Below are positions 29,841 through 39,940 of a stretch of DNA of 64,000 nucleotides, piece after piece. Under the pieces are notes generated by a model. The model had not been told where the DNA came from. It did not search any database and saw only the letters and a list, made by a program, of their open reading frames with translations. The DNA comes from Teredinibacter franksiae (GTDB taxonomy: Bacteria; Pseudomonadota; Gammaproteobacteria; Pseudomonadales; Cellvibrionaceae). Position 1 is the first letter of the stretch. The number at the start of each line of letters is the position of its first letter. Both the position numbers and the translations under genes were made by a program. The stretch lies in assembly GCF_014218805.1 (NCBI RefSeq), contig NZ_JACJUV010000008.1, forward strand, positions 248,001 to 312,000, read 5' to 3'.

Positions 29841-31013
29841 TTACTCTTCAGTTTTTACAGTGTAGGCACTCAATTTGCCGCCATCAGCGTAGGTATACAG
29901 AATTTCACCATCGCTCAATAGGGGAATTCTTGGCATGCCACGACTCCTTTGCTTACCACCAGGCATTTTAAAACGGGCAGCAAATTTGCCATCACTCTGA
30001 TTAAGCACGTGAACATAACCATAGCCATCGGTAACCGCTAGGAAAGAGTCAAACACTACGGGTCCACTGGTATTACGGCGTTTTAGCTCAAAATTTTCCC
30101 ACTCCAGCTCACCGGTAATAGCATTAAAGGCCTGAATACGAGAGTCTTCAGTGCTAACAAATACTTTACCTTGGGCAGCGGCCATGGAATAGCTGGTTGA
30201 CGCAGCTTTGGTCCACATAACGCGCCCGGAGCCTCGGCTTACTGCAGCAACATTACCCTGGAAGCTTCCAGCATAAAGGTAGCCGCCATCGATAATGGGT
30301 GTACCGTCAATATCGACAATTCGGTCTAACTCCGTACGTCCTTGAGGGCGCGCAACACGGAACTCCCACTGAGTAGAACCATCACTGGCCGAAAGACTGA
30401 GCACCTGACCATTATCAAACGCGACAATAACCTGACTGGCGGTTACCACAGCAGATGCCGTACCACGCACCGTCAACACCGGTAAAGCGTGGTCGTAAGA
30501 CCAGCGCTGTTCACCGGTTTTAGTATCTAGCGCAAACACGCGACCATCGATAGTAGTGGCAACAACGAGATCACCGTTACTGACCGGTGCCGACAACACT
30601 TCACTACTGATTTCGACCTGCCACAACTGCTCGCCACTACGGCTGTCTAGGGCATGCACAGTGCCGTTGTAGGTACCAAAATATACGGTATTTGTGTCAA
30701 CACCCACACCGCCAGAAATTGGTTCATCGGTATTGATGGACCAACCTTTTTTCCCCGTATTCGCCTCGAAAGACTGAACATCGCCTTTATAGCCAGCGGT
30801 GTATATGTTCCCTTGCCCATCTAAGGCTACTGAAAAACGGGTGTAGCGATTATCTTGGCCGGAGCCGGCTTTGCGGCTCCAAATTCGATTTAGCTTGACT
30901 GACGCTTCAAACTTAACCAAATCCACTGCTTCCAGATCCAGCTCTTTCTCGTTCTTACTGCTACAGCCTAATAAGCTGATGAAAACAGCTATTGGAAGCA
31001 AATACCTCAACAT
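29841..31013 (-). CDS. bamB: Outer membrane protein assembly factor BamB
   Basis: Outer-membrane lipoprotein of the BAM complex, which folds beta-barrel proteins into the outer membrane. The 390-residue protein has a signal peptide ending in a lipobox with Cys17 (ISLLGCSSK). An eight-bladed beta-propeller follows, made of repeated PQQ-like blades (for example FGTYNGTVHALDSRSGEQLWQ). The residue after the lipid Cys is Ser, compatible with outer-membrane sorting. It overlaps the upstream yfgM gene by one base and is followed by der. Confidence 0.95.
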   Translation of the reverse strand: MLRYLLPIAVFISLLGCSSKNEKELDLEAVDLVKFEASVKLNRIWSRKAGSGQDNRYTRFSVALDGQGNIYTAGYKGDVQSFEANTGKKGWSINTDEPISGGVGVDTNTVYFGTYNGTVHALDSRSGEQLWQVEISSEVLSAPVSNGDLVVATTIDGRVFALDTKTGEQRWSYDHALPVLTVRGTASAVVTASQVIVAFDNGQVLSLSASDGSTQWEFRVARPQGRTELDRIVDIDGTPIIDGGYLYAGSFQGNVAAVSRGSGRVMWTKAASTSYSMAAAQGKVFVSTEDSRIQAFNAITGELEWENFELKRRNTSGPVVFDSFLAVTDGYGYVHVLNQSDGKFAARFKMPGGKQRSRGMPRIPLLSDGEILYTYADGGKLSAYTVKTEE

Positions 31014-31738
31014 CAGGCATCGCCCTCCGCATCACCTGCGGCAGCTTCTTCCACAGGCGATTGCTCTGGGGAGGCTACCTCTGGCTTAGCAACCGAGTCC
31101 TGCTTCAGCTGAATGAAACTGGTGCGATTAAACTCTGATGCTGGCAGCGCGCGAAGCGCGTCAGCATAGGCGGTGTGCGCAGCACCCTCATCGCCTTGGG
31201 CAAGATAAATATCACCGCGTATTTCTGCAAAAAGCGCTTTGTAAGCTTGACTAGAAGCAGAGCTCACCAGAGCCAAAGCCGCTTCATTATCACCTTGTGC
31301 AGACACTACACGCGCAAGGCGCGCTTTTGCCAGTTGGCTTATCGATTCGTTAGCACCATTGTCAACAACCATCTCCAGGCGAGCCACAGCTTCGTCCAAC
31401 TGATTATCTTCTACGTGCAACTTAGCCAGAAGCAAGTTGGCCATATCAGCGTAAAGGGTGTCATCGTGCTCGGCCACCAATGCTTGCGCCAATTCTGAAA
31501 CCGTTAATTTTTGCTCCGCAGACATTGCCGCACCGGGCTCAACTTCTGCCGCTGCACTCAAGCCTTCGAACTTATCGGAAGCCACCTGGGCCTCAGCGAG
31601 TTGATGGTTGTTCCAACCATTCCAGCCGAAGTACCCCACCAACACCAGCGCAACCGGTAGCACTATCGACAACCAATTTTCATTCCACCAGCGCTTTAAC
31701 GCCTCGACTTGCTCTTCTTCAGTTAAGTGTTCAGCCAC
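31013..31738 (-). CDS. yfgM: YfgM family protein (ancillary SecYEG translocon subunit)
   Basis: Inner-membrane protein with one N-terminal membrane helix (about residues 17-38, NWLSIVLPVALVLVGYFGW) and a periplasmic TPR domain. The N-terminal EEEQVEALKRWWNENW is the family hallmark. E. coli YfgM binds PpiD at the SecYEG translocon and takes part in handing over secreted proteins. The 241-residue form here ends in an acidic Ala/Glu-rich tail (from about 218). It sits between hisS and bamB, 10 bp after hisS, and its stop overlaps the bamB start by one base. Confidence 0.92.
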   Translation of the reverse strand: MAEHLTEEEQVEALKRWWNENWLSIVLPVALVLVGYFGWNGWNNHQLAEAQVASDKFEGLSAAAEVEPGAAMSAEQKLTVSELAQALVAEHDDTLYADMANLLLAKLHVEDNQLDEAVARLEMVVDNGANESISQLAKARLARVVSAQGDNEAALALVSSASSQAYKALFAEIRGDIYLAQGDEGAAHTAYADALRALPASEFNRTSFIQLKQDSVAKPEVASPEQSPVEEAAAGDAEGDA

Positions 31739-31748
31739 TTGTTTGCTC

Positions 31749-33020
31749 CTAAACGATTATGTCTGTTATTTGTTCTTGTTTTATGGTCTGCTGCGGTTCA
31801 TCCGCACGCAAGTATTTAACGGTAACTTCACCGCTTTGCGCTTCATCTTCACCCAGAATGAGCGCTATCTCTGCCCCACTTCTATCGGCCTTTTTCATTT
31901 GGCTTTTAAAGCTGCCGCCTCCACAATTCATTTGAACGCGAAGGTAAGGGGCATGCTCTCGCAGGTATTCGGCTAACTGAAATGCCTGGAGCGTCACGTC
32001 GCCCACAGCCACCAGATAGACATCAACCGTACGGGAAAGATCCTCTGGAAATAAATTCAATTCTTGCAACAACAGCACCAGCCGCTCCATACCCATGGCA
32101 AAGCCCACCGCCGGCGTTGGCTGCCCCCCCATTTGTGACACTAGGCCGTCATAACGGCCACCCGCACACACTGTTCCCTGAGCACCGAGTTTATCGGTAA
32201 CCCACTCAAACACGGTCCGACTGTAATAGTCCAGTCCACGTACCAGCCTGGTATTAACCTCGAAAGTCACACCTGCTGCCGTAAGGTAGGTCTGCAATTG
32301 CGAAAAATGTTGCTTCGATTCGTCATCAAGAAAATCAGATAAATCTGGGGCACCTTCAAGTAATGCCTGGGTATTTTGATTCTTGCTGTCAAGAATACGT
32401 AAAGGATTAGTACCCAATCGGCGCTGACTGTCTTCGTCGAGCTGATCTTTTCGCTCGTTGAGGTAAGCCACTAAAGCCGCCTTATACTCGGCGCGAGATT
32501 CCGCTGTACCCAGGCTATTGATCTGTAGCGATACCGCCGAATCCAGCCCCAAAGTGCGCCAAAGACGTGCCGTCAAAATCAATACTTCAGCATCGACATC
32601 GGCGCTAGCAATACCGTAGGCCTCAACGCCTATTTGATGAAACTGCCGCAGCCGCCCCTTCTGCGGCTTTTCGTAACGGAACATCGGCCCAGAGTACCAA
32701 AGCTTTTGCACCAGAGTACCGCGATTATAAAGTAGTTGAGCTTGCTCGCTGGCCCGCACACAACTGGCCGTGCCCTCTGGGCGCAATGTTACACTTTCAC
32801 CATTACGGTCATCGAAGGTGTACATTTCCTTCTCAACAATGTCGGTAACTTCGCCAATGGTACGCTTGAATAACTCTGTGCTTTCCAATATTGGAAATCT
32901 AATTTCCTGATAGCCGTAGCCCTGCACAACTTCGGTAACAACCGACTCTAGGTACTGCCAATACGGCGTCTCAGTGGGTAGAAGGTCGTTCATACCCTTG
33001 ATGGCTTGCAACTTTTTCAA
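31749..33020 (-). CDS. hisS: Histidyl-tRNA synthetase HisS
   Basis: Class II aminoacyl-tRNA synthetase that charges tRNA-His. The 423-residue homodimer-forming enzyme has the N-terminal IKGMNDLLP, motif 2 ([36 protein letters not shown]), the His-binding [15 protein letters not shown], and motif 3 ([13 protein letters not shown] ... [11 protein letters not shown]). The C-terminal anticodon-binding domain begins near residue 330. Gene order ispG-hisS-yfgM-bamB-der is the standard one in gammaproteobacteria. Confidence 0.98.
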   Translation of the reverse strand: MKKLQAIKGMNDLLPTETPYWQYLESVVTEVVQGYGYQEIRFPILESTELFKRTIGEVTDIVEKEMYTFDDRNGESVTLRPEGTASCVRASEQAQLLYNRGTLVQKLWYSGPMFRYEKPQKGRLRQFHQIGVEAYGIASADVDAEVLILTARLWRTLGLDSAVSLQINSLGTAESRAEYKAALVAYLNERKDQLDEDSQRRLGTNPLRILDSKNQNTQALLEGAPDLSDFLDDESKQHFSQLQTYLTAAGVTFEVNTRLVRGLDYYSRTVFEWVTDKLGAQGTVCAGGRYDGLVSQMGGQPTPAVGFAMGMERLVLLLQELNLFPEDLSRTVDVYLVAVGDVTLQAFQLAEYLREHAPYLRVQMNCGGGSFKSQMKKADRSGAEIALILGEDEAQSGEVTVKYLRADEPQQTIKQEQITDIIV

Positions 33021-33056
33021 CGTGTGGCCCTATACATTTTAAATACGCCAGCCCCT

Positions 33057-34169
33057 CTAGGCCTTGGCGATTAAATCTTTGTCCTGCTCAGCTTTTTCAG
33101 CTGCGCGCTTTCGGATTAAGCGTTCCAAGTTATCGACAAGGTTGCCCTGCTCCAGCTTTTCACTTGGCTCACCCGCCACGTATATCAGGTTTTTTGGCGT
33201 GCCGCCGGCAAGTCCAATATCGGCTTCTTTCGCTTCTCCTGGGCCGTTAACAACGCACCCTATCACCGCCACATCAAGCGGCGTCTTAATATCTTCGAGG
33301 CGGGTTTCCAGCTCGTTCATCGTTTTAATGACATCGAAGTTCTGACGAGAACAACTGGGGCAGGCAATAAAATTGATACCTTTATTACGCAGTTTGAGAC
33401 TTTTGAGCATGTCCCACCCAACCTTTACTTCCTCTACCGGGTCTGCCGCAAGGGATACGCGAATAGTATCGCCAATGCCATCCATTAACAGCATACCCAA
33501 ACCAACCGAAGACTTAACAGTACCGGCTCGCAATCCTCCCGCTTCGGTAATGCCTAAATGCAAAGGCTGCTCAATCTGAGCCGCCAGCTTGCGGTAGGCT
33601 GCAACGGCCATAAACACATCGGAGGCCTTCACGCTAACTTTAAAATCGTGAAAATTAAGCTTATCGAGAATATCCACATGGCGCAGTGCCGACTCCACCA
33701 TGGCATCGGGCGTTGGTTCGCCGTACTTTTTCTGTAGATCTTTTTCCAAAGAACCGGCGTTAACACCAATTCTGATGGGAATGTTTAAATCTCGAGCCTT
33801 ATCTACCACCGCCTGAATACGCTTTTCTCGACCAATATTACCGGGGTTGATGCGCAGGCAATCAACACCGAGATCGGCCACTCTCAGCGCTATTCGGTAG
33901 TCGAAATGGATGTCTGCAACCAGCGGTACACTTACCTGTTGGCGAATTTTGCCGAACGCCTCGGCAGCATCCATCGTTGGCACTGAGACACGCACAATAT
34001 CAGCGCCAGCGTCCTGAATTTGTTTTATTTGGGCAACAGTGGCCGCAATATCGGTGGTCTCGGTGTTAGTCATGCTCTGCACACTAATAGGTGCGTCACC
34101 ACCAACAGCGACATTGCCGATCATGATCTGACGTGACTTACGCCGCTTAATGGGCGATTCAAAAAACAT
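33057..34169 (-). CDS. ispG: 4-hydroxy-3-methylbut-2-enyl-diphosphate synthase IspG (GcpE)
   Basis: Iron-sulfur enzyme of the MEP isoprenoid pathway, converting MEcPP to HMBPP with electrons from flavodoxin or ferredoxin. The 370-residue protein has a TIM-barrel domain starting [19 protein letters not shown]. The 4Fe-4S ligands are in [11 protein letters not shown] (near 268) and [10 protein letters not shown] (near 305). It is of the bacterial two-domain type. Its need for an iron-sulfur cluster ties it to the suf operon in this window, and FldB is a possible electron donor (inference). Confidence 0.97.
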   Translation of the reverse strand: MFFESPIKRRKSRQIMIGNVAVGGDAPISVQSMTNTETTDIAATVAQIKQIQDAGADIVRVSVPTMDAAEAFGKIRQQVSVPLVADIHFDYRIALRVADLGVDCLRINPGNIGREKRIQAVVDKARDLNIPIRIGVNAGSLEKDLQKKYGEPTPDAMVESALRHVDILDKLNFHDFKVSVKASDVFMAVAAYRKLAAQIEQPLHLGITEAGGLRAGTVKSSVGLGMLLMDGIGDTIRVSLAADPVEEVKVGWDMLKSLKLRNKGINFIACPSCSRQNFDVIKTMNELETRLEDIKTPLDVAVIGCVVNGPGEAKEADIGLAGGTPKNLIYVAGEPSEKLEQGNLVDNLERLIRKRAAEKAEQDKDLIAKA

Positions 34170-34227
34170 GGGGTAAACCTGCTTGAATTTGCTTCTGAAG
34201 GCGGGCTGGGGCCGATTCCCTATAAGT

Positions 34228-35184
34228 TTAGGGCTCGACCCTTAGCTTTAGTGAATTGTTGCCAGGTATGGGGGTAATCGTAACGGGTTGACCGTTAATC
34301 AATATATCCACTGCCCGGGCATTACCCAGCATGACATCGAAGGGTGCCTCGCCAGAAAGCTGCAGATTATCCCCTGTACGCTGCAGTTGCGCAAACAATA
34401 CCTCGCCTGTGGCATCACTGATTCGGACCCAGCAATCTTCAGTAAAGGTTAAAGCCAGTCTATCTTGGTCATTTGAGCCTAATTCTGGGGGGGCAGCAGC
34501 TGCGGGTTCGGGGGTAGTATCCAGGGCAGCAACAACCGCCTCCTTAACTATTTTTTCAGCAACGGCGCCTTGCATATCTACGCCCTGCTCATGCGTACTC
34601 GGTATAGGTGAAGCGTCTTCCACCTCTACAATCTCAGCCTTTGCGGCCGATTCTGGCTCAACAATCGGCAACTCTACGGCGGGAGCATCTTTCTGTGCAG
34701 GCTCCACAGCTTCATCGCTCCCAGACTGCAGCAATAAAACTGAACTCATCCACACCGTAAGTAAAATAACTACCGCCAACCAAATAGGGACTTTCTTGAC
34801 CCTAGCCATTAAATTTTCAAGCGCTCCGGGTGCGCGAGGCAAAGCTAGCTCAGCAGAAGATACAGAAGGAAAACGAATTGTATCCTTGACCGCCGAGTGC
34901 CCAGCCTGATGGTAGGAGGCTACCAGCGGGTCGGAATCGACACCCAATATTTTGGCTATTTTCCGAAAATAACCAACAACAAAAATTTCGCCTCCCAGCT
35001 TGTCATATACATCGGTTTCCAAATCCCTAATTTTTGAATCGGGAATCAAGGATTCAGTCGAAATCTGCTCAACAGAAACACCTTTTTGCTCGCGTAATAA
35101 ACGGAGCGCCTCACCGGGCTTATGCTGCTCTAGAAGTAACCCAATCGCTTCAGATTGGTCTTGAATATCGTCTTCGCCAGTCAT
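34228..35184 (-). CDS. rodZ: Cytoskeleton protein RodZ
   Basis: Inner-membrane protein that links MreB to the cell-wall elongation machinery. The 318-residue protein has an N-terminal helix-turn-helix domain (about 22-95: [29 protein letters not shown]) and one membrane helix (about 133-153, [15 protein letters not shown]). A Pro/Glu/Ala-rich periplasmic linker leads to a C-terminal DUF4115 domain ([33 protein letters not shown]). The order pilW-rodZ-ispG is conserved in this class. Confidence 0.93.
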   Translation of the reverse strand: MTGEDDIQDQSEAIGLLLEQHKPGEALRLLREQKGVSVEQISTESLIPDSKIRDLETDVYDKLGGEIFVVGYFRKIAKILGVDSDPLVASYHQAGHSAVKDTIRFPSVSSAELALPRAPGALENLMARVKKVPIWLAVVILLTVWMSSVLLLQSGSDEAVEPAQKDAPAVELPIVEPESAAKAEIVEVEDASPIPSTHEQGVDMQGAVAEKIVKEAVVAALDTTPEPAAAAPPELGSNDQDRLALTFTEDCWVRISDATGEVLFAQLQRTGDNLQLSGEAPFDVMLGNARAVDILINGQPVTITPIPGNNSLKLRVEP

Positions 35185-35225
35185 TTTTTTGTTCTTTTTC
35201 TCAGTCGAGTAATATCGGCTCGATA

Positions 35226-36020
35226 CTAGTTTTGCTCGATAAAGCGCTTATAGTCCAAATACTCTTTAGAATAAGGGTACAGATTTTTCAGCGCCATTGC
35301 ATAACTGGCTTCCCTGTCCTTGTTTTCAAAAATGCGTTCAATCCTGATGCCCAACCACAAACTCCGTGGCTCGTGACGGGAATCACTGCTGAACTGGTCC
35401 AAATATTTTTTAGCTTCAGTGTAGTCACGCGCCCTAAAGGCTAATTCGGCAAGCTCCAACGCCGATTGAGCCATTCGCGGCTCTAGGTTAAGGCTGTACT
35501 CAAAAGCGCCCTTCGCACGTATATTATCACCTAACTTCAGCGCCACACGGCCAACATTTAACAGCGCCTCAGCCCTGCGAACATAAGCATAATCACCCGC
35601 TGCAGCCTGAAATAACGCCATGGATTCTTCGTAGCGCTCCTGCTCATATAACAACCGACCATAACTGTATTCGATACTCGCACGGGAAAAATCGACACGG
35701 CTGCGCAGGGCCTTTTTAAAGTTTGCTTCAGCCTCTGGTATTTCGCCATTCAGCTGGTGGAGCAAAGCCATACCGAGGTAGGCCTCTGCCGATTTCTTGT
35801 CGATTTCGAGTGCTTTTGAAAACGACCGAACCGCTCCCTCGCGCTTATTTTGCTGCAGGTAGGTCATACCCAACTTAATGTTGGCCTCCAGCGCTTGGCC
35901 TTTATCGACCTTACTTTCAGGCTTATCGAGAGTGCGTATACACCCACTCAGAGTCAGCATTGCGCACAACAGTACAACAACGGTTGATAATTGGTTCAGG
36001 AATCTACGGTGATTAAACAC
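35226..36020 (-). CDS. pilW: Type IV pilus biogenesis/stability lipoprotein PilW (PilF)
   Basis: Outer-membrane pilotin needed for assembly of the PilQ secretin in type IV pili. The 264-residue protein has a signal peptide with lipobox TLSGC (Cys near residue 27) and then tandem TPR repeats (about 45-235: LGMTYLQQNKREGAVRSFSKALEID, YLGMALLHQLNGEIPEAEANFKKAL). Length and layout match PilW/PilF. The other pil genes are not in this window. It lies between rlmN and rodZ, the usual position. Confidence 0.93.
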   Translation of the reverse strand: MFNHRRFLNQLSTVVVLLCAMLTLSGCIRTLDKPESKVDKGQALEANIKLGMTYLQQNKREGAVRSFSKALEIDKKSAEAYLGMALLHQLNGEIPEAEANFKKALRSRVDFSRASIEYSYGRLLYEQERYEESMALFQAAAGDYAYVRRAEALLNVGRVALKLGDNIRAKGAFEYSLNLEPRMAQSALELAELAFRARDYTEAKKYLDQFSSDSRHEPRSLWLGIRIERIFENKDREASYAMALKNLYPYSKEYLDYKRFIEQN

Positions 36021-36048
36021 TACTTCCCCCTAACAGACCTTATTTTTA

Positions 36049-37242
36049 TTAGTTGACAATTCGCACTGGAATTTCGTCATTTTGCGCATCCAAAAATGCC
36101 TGTTGATCAAGCTTGTAGCGCTGACTGCGTTTTGTACGGTCGTTCACTTGCCCTGCTAGCTGCCCACAGGCCGCATCAATATCATCACCACGTGTGGTAC
36201 GAATGGTAGTCGTATAACCGGCATCAATCAGAATTTGCTGGAAACGCCGTAAGGCATTATTACTGACACGCTTGTAATTAGACAAGGAGAATGGATTAAA
36301 AGGGATCAAGTTAATTTTTACCGGCACATCTATAAGCAATTGAGCCAACTCTTGTGCATGCTCAGGCCGATCGTTTACGTGATCAATAAGGGTGTACTCA
36401 ATCGTGATTTTTCGATGTGAATCTGGCAGCCCCTCAATGTAACGTTTGGCTGAGGCCAGCAACTGGGCAATAGGGTATTTTTTATTGATGGGTACCAGCT
36501 CGTTACGTAATGCATCATTAGGTGCATGCAGTGAAATGGCCAAACAAGCGTCTGTGTATTTACCCAACCGGTCTAGCGCAGGCACCAAGCCCGAAGTACT
36601 CAACGTTACACGGCGCTTCGATATCCCATAGGCATTGTCGTTCATCATCAAATGCATGGCTTCAACAACATTATCGAAATTAAGCAGCGGCTCTCCCATC
36701 CCCATCAGCACAACATTGGTAACTCTACGGACTCCTCGAACAGGCACCTCCTGCAACTGCCCGAAAGACTTCGCCGCAATCCAAACCTGGCCAATAATTT
36801 CGTCCGACGTTAAATCACGGTTAAAACCTTGCTTACCGGTAGCGCAAAAACTGCAATCCAGAGAACAGCCTACCTGCGAGGACACACACAAAGTTCCACG
36901 ATCACCTTCAGGTATAAAGACGGCTTCGACGGCATTACCGCCGCTAATATTGATAAGGAACTTACGGGTGCCATCGGTTGAATCCCACTGGCCCATCACC
37001 TCCGGCGCCCGTATTTCTGCTACTTCATCAAGCTTATTGCGCAGTAATTTACTGATGTTGCTCATCTGCTGAAAGTCCGTAACACCCAGCTGATGAATCC
37101 ACTTGAGCATCTGAGTCGCGCGAAACTTCTTCTCACCCAGGGATTCAAAAAACGCTACCAGCCGCCCCTGAGACATACCCATAAGATTGACCTTAGCCAC
37201 CTCCGTTTGGGTATCGATGTTTTCTTTGTTTTCACAACTCAC
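36049..37242 (-). CDS. rlmN: Dual-specificity rRNA/tRNA adenine-C2 methyltransferase RlmN
   Basis: Radical SAM enzyme that methylates C2 of A2503 in 23S rRNA and of A37 in certain tRNAs. The 397-residue protein has the N-terminal helical domain ([15 protein letters not shown]), the radical SAM motif [15 protein letters not shown] (near 128) and the [12 protein letters not shown] motif. The C-terminal Cys in [10 protein letters not shown] takes part in the methyl-Cys mechanism. The first 20 residues are poorly conserved, so a start slightly further in is possible. Confidence 0.96.
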   Translation of the reverse strand: MSCENKENIDTQTEVAKVNLMGMSQGRLVAFFESLGEKKFRATQMLKWIHQLGVTDFQQMSNISKLLRNKLDEVAEIRAPEVMGQWDSTDGTRKFLINISGGNAVEAVFIPEGDRGTLCVSSQVGCSLDCSFCATGKQGFNRDLTSDEIIGQVWIAAKSFGQLQEVPVRGVRRVTNVVLMGMGEPLLNFDNVVEAMHLMMNDNAYGISKRRVTLSTSGLVPALDRLGKYTDACLAISLHAPNDALRNELVPINKKYPIAQLLASAKRYIEGLPDSHRKITIEYTLIDHVNDRPEHAQELAQLLIDVPVKINLIPFNPFSLSNYKRVSNNALRRFQQILIDAGYTTTIRTTRGDDIDAACGQLAGQVNDRTKRSQRYKLDQQAFLDAQNDEIPVRIVN

Positions 37243-37297
37243 TTATTTACAACCTCTTTATATACAAACTAACGACAACTATTGACTCAGCACCGGC

Positions 37298-37723
37298 TTA
37301 GCGCGGGCAAATATCGGCAGCCGCAAAAAAGTAGTCTATTTCACGTGCAGCCGAGACCGGGCTATCGGAGCCATGAACCGCATTCTCACCCAACGAATCG
37401 CCAAAATCCTTACGAATAGTGCCTTCAGAGGCATCGGCCGGGTTAGTAGCACCCATGATTTCTCGGTTCAAATCAACGGCATTCTCACCTTCAAGCACCT
37501 GCACGAGCACCGGGCCAGACGTCATAAAGTCAACCAATTCGCCATAAAAAGGCCGATCTTGGTGCTCAGCATAAAAGCCCCCGGCCTTTTCGGCACTCAG
37601 GCGCATCATACGTGCAGCAACAATCTGTAAACCCGCCTCTTCAAAGCGGCTGTATATTTTGCCAATAATGTTCTTATTGACTGCGTTCGGTTTAACAATG
37701 GACAAGGTGCGTTCGATAGCCAT
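37298..37723 (-). CDS. ndk: Nucleoside diphosphate kinase
   Basis: Transfers the gamma-phosphate of ATP to other nucleoside diphosphates via a phospho-His. The 141-residue protein shows the N-terminal [12 protein letters not shown] and the active-site His in [17 protein letters not shown]. Two more codons precede this start (MY), but MAIERTLSI is the typical family beginning. The gene follows rlmN upstream on the same strand after about 55 bp. Confidence 0.97.
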   Translation of the reverse strand: MAIERTLSIVKPNAVNKNIIGKIYSRFEEAGLQIVAARMMRLSAEKAGGFYAEHQDRPFYGELVDFMTSGPVLVQVLEGENAVDLNREIMGATNPADASEGTIRKDFGDSLGENAVHGSDSPVSAAREIDYFFAAADICPR

Positions 37724-37889
37724 GTACAATCATCTCTAATAGGTTATGCAGTTAGGCCAGTCTTTGCTGGCCCCCACCGTGAAAGTGCGCGATTATACGT
37801 TGAACAACCCAAAATTAGTATGGATCAACCCATGTTAAGGGTTGCCCAACATCCCCTCCACCACGGCCAACAGCTGTAAGGAAATACCT

Positions 37890-38468
37890 ATGAAATCGCC
37901 CATGGCATTCGCACTGATCTTCACCTTGTTTAGTGCTCCGCTTGCCGCTGTAGCTGCCGATGGTTCACCGGAGGAACCTGGAGCCCCAGCCTCGGGCTGC
38001 CCAGAATATCTGAACCACTCTTTTAAAAAGTTGCACAGCAGCGATATGGTTAATATCTGCGACTTATATACCGGCGGCCCGATGGTCATTATCAACACCG
38101 CAAGCCACTGTGGCTTCACACCGCAATTTAAGGATTTAGAAAACCTGAATCAAAAATATCAAGAAAAAGGCTTAACCGTAATCGGATTCGCTTCCGACGA
38201 CTTTAACCAAGCCGCAAAGGATGAGGCCGAAGCAGCAACAATTTGCTACAAAAACTTTGGGGTAACCTTCACCATGCTGGCACCTACTTCAGTGAAAGGC
38301 AAAAACGCCAACGCTGTTTTTCAGCACTTAAACGAGGAAGCAGGAGAGCCTGGCTGGAACTTCAACAAATTCCTGATTACCAACCAGGGAACAACAATTA
38401 AAAAGTTTGGCAGCCGAACAAGACCAATGAACTCACGGCTTGAGGACACGCTTAAAAAGTCGCTTTAG
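37890..38468 (+). CDS. Glutathione peroxidase-like protein, exported
   Basis: A thioredoxin-fold peroxidase of the glutathione peroxidase family with Cys in place of selenocysteine. The 192-residue protein begins with a signal peptide (MKSPMAFALIFTLFSAPLAAVAA). The active-site Cys74 is in NTASHCGFTPQF, and the conserved Trp/Asn/Phe of the active site in WNFNKFLI. The usual CNQFG stretch is replaced by SDDFNQ. ATG at 37890 is preferred over the earlier ATG at 37842 because TAAGGA lies just before it and the signal peptide starts there. It likely reduces peroxides in the periplasm, using a thioredoxin-like donor rather than glutathione. Confidence 0.88.
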   Translation: MKSPMAFALIFTLFSAPLAAVAADGSPEEPGAPASGCPEYLNHSFKKLHSSDMVNICDLYTGGPMVIINTASHCGFTPQFKDLENLNQKYQEKGLTVIGFASDDFNQAAKDEAEAATICYKNFGVTFTMLAPTSVKGKNANAVFQHLNEEAGEPGWNFNKFLITNQGTTIKKFGSRTRPMNSRLEDTLKKSL

Positions 38469-38478
38469 CCCAAAACAG

Positions 38479-38907
38479 CTAGCCAGCCAAAGTCTGAATA
38501 CGCTCGACCATAGACCTCAATCCATTCCCTCGGGTTGGACTGAGGTGCTTTAACAGCCCCAACTTGTCAAAATAAGCATTGATATCAAAATCGAGAATTT
38601 CGGCCGAAGTTTTACCGTTATACGCCGCTAATACAACGCCGAGTAATCCTTTCACAATGAACGCATCGCTATCGGTAGCAAACCAGATACTACCCTCTAC
38701 TTTTTGGTGATCTATCCAAACCTGGCTTTGGCAGCCCTTAATCCGGTGGGCCTCATCTTTCACACTATCATCCATTACGGGTAATTCTTTACCCAAATCG
38801 ATAATATATTTGTATCGGTCTTCCCAACCGTCAAAAAAACTCAGAGTATCAATAATATCTTCCGCTGAAATACTATTGCCGAAAGGGTTTTGAGTAATAT
38901 CATTCAT
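38479..38907 (-). CDS. sufE: Cysteine desulfuration protein SufE
   Basis: Accepts sulfur from the desulfurase SufS on a surface Cys and passes it to the SufBCD scaffold. The 142-residue protein has the acceptor Cys in RIKGCQSQVWI (about residue 58), an N-terminal helix (AEDIIDTLSFFDGWEDRYKYIIDLG), and a C-terminal LSPTRGNGLRSMVERI. It is the last gene of the minus-strand iron-sulfur operon, 18 bp after sufT. In E. coli sufE is next to sufS; here it is two genes downstream. Confidence 0.94.
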   Translation of the reverse strand: MNDITQNPFGNSISAEDIIDTLSFFDGWEDRYKYIIDLGKELPVMDDSVKDEAHRIKGCQSQVWIDHQKVEGSIWFATDSDAFIVKGLLGVVLAAYNGKTSAEILDFDINAYFDKLGLLKHLSPTRGNGLRSMVERIQTLAG

Positions 38908-38925
38908 AATTATTTCTGGCTGGAT

Positions 38926-39462
38926 CTAAAAAAACATGCCCGTTTCTAACTGTGCTTCTTCAGACATCATATCGCGATGCCAAGGCGGGTCGAACACTAA
39001 CTCTACTTCCACATGACCAACATTTGGCACCATACCAACACGGTACTTTACATCGCCAACCAGTACCGGGCCCATACCGCAAGCCGGGGCCGTTAAGGTC
39101 ATTTCAATCGCGACAGCTTTACCTTGCTGGTCAATATCAACTTTATAGATCAACCCAAGACTACGCAAATTCACCGGAATTTCAGGATCATATACAGTTT
39201 CCAATGCCTGCCAAACCTGGGCCTCATCAATACCACTACCTGCAGACTTATCGAACGTTAATTCATATTTTTCCAAGCCCAGGGCATCGGCATCGGTGCC
39301 ATCCACACGTAACATATTGCCTTGATAGACAACGGTATAGTTACCCCCTAGCGACTGGGTAATGGTAATAAACTGGTGGGCGGGAATGGTAACGGGATCT
39401 CCCACCGGCACCAGCCGTGCGGGACAATCGCGTAAAGTGGTTACCATGCGTTGTTCAGCCAT
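38926..39462 (-). CDS. sufT: Iron-sulfur cluster maturation protein SufT
   Basis: A 178-residue SufT-type protein with an N-terminal extension (TTLRDCPARLVPVGDPVTIP) and a DUF59/MIP18 domain (VYDPEIPVNLRSLGLIYKV, MTLTAPACGMGPVL, VELVFDPPWHRDMM). SufT contributes to iron-sulfur protein maturation, especially under high demand. The conserved Cys is in PACGMG. The open frame starts four codons earlier at a TTG; the ATG at 39462 with GGA seven bases before it is preferred. It lies between sufA and sufE in the operon. Confidence 0.9.
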   Translation of the reverse strand: MAEQRMVTTLRDCPARLVPVGDPVTIPAHQFITITQSLGGNYTVVYQGNMLRVDGTDADALGLEKYELTFDKSAGSGIDEAQVWQALETVYDPEIPVNLRSLGLIYKVDIDQQGKAVAIEMTLTAPACGMGPVLVGDVKYRVGMVPNVGHVEVELVFDPPWHRDMMSEEAQLETGMFF

Positions 39463-39517
39463 AGAAAATTCCAACTAGCTCATTAATTTCCAACTAACTT
39501 TTTACCTGACAAGCGTT

Positions 39518-39868
39518 TTACACACTAAAGCTTTCACCGCAGCCGCAGGCGTTTTTAACATTTGGATTATTTAAAACAAGGTTACGGTTAATACCTTGCC
39601 TTACGTAATCCACAACAGTGCCTTGAATAGCCTCTAAGTGCGAAGAATCCACAAACAGCTGAACGCCATTTTCTAAGGCAATCGATAAATCACTTGCCTC
39701 TGCCGCATCCACTTCGTCTATCACATATTTAAACCCGGTACAGCCACTTTCTTCTAGGCTAATACGAATCGCTCTAGCATGCTTTTTTTCAAGTTGCTGG
39801 CGAAAGTGTTCAGCCGCTTCTGGTGTTACATTCACCGTTTCATTTATGCTAAATGTTTCTACACTCAT
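39518..39868 (-). CDS. sufA: Iron-sulfur A-type carrier SufA
   Basis: A 116-residue A-type carrier that holds an iron-sulfur cluster and hands it to apo-proteins. The three Cys ligands are seen in EESGCTGFKYVID and NACGCGESF at the C-terminus, with the usual spacing. MSVETFSINETVNVT is taken as the start; nine codons upstream are also open. It follows sufS by 72 bp. It could equally be called ErpA or IscA-like; the name SufA is given for its location. Confidence 0.9.
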   Translation of the reverse strand: MSVETFSINETVNVTPEAAEHFRQQLEKKHARAIRISLEESGCTGFKYVIDEVDAAEASDLSIALENGVQLFVDSSHLEAIQGTVVDYVRQGINRNLVLNNPNVKNACGCGESFSV

Positions 39869-39940
39869 ATCCTGCACCTTATTTAGCTTCACCACAGACA
39901 GCTCACTAGAAACTATTTGTTCGCCCTAATCATTGCCCGA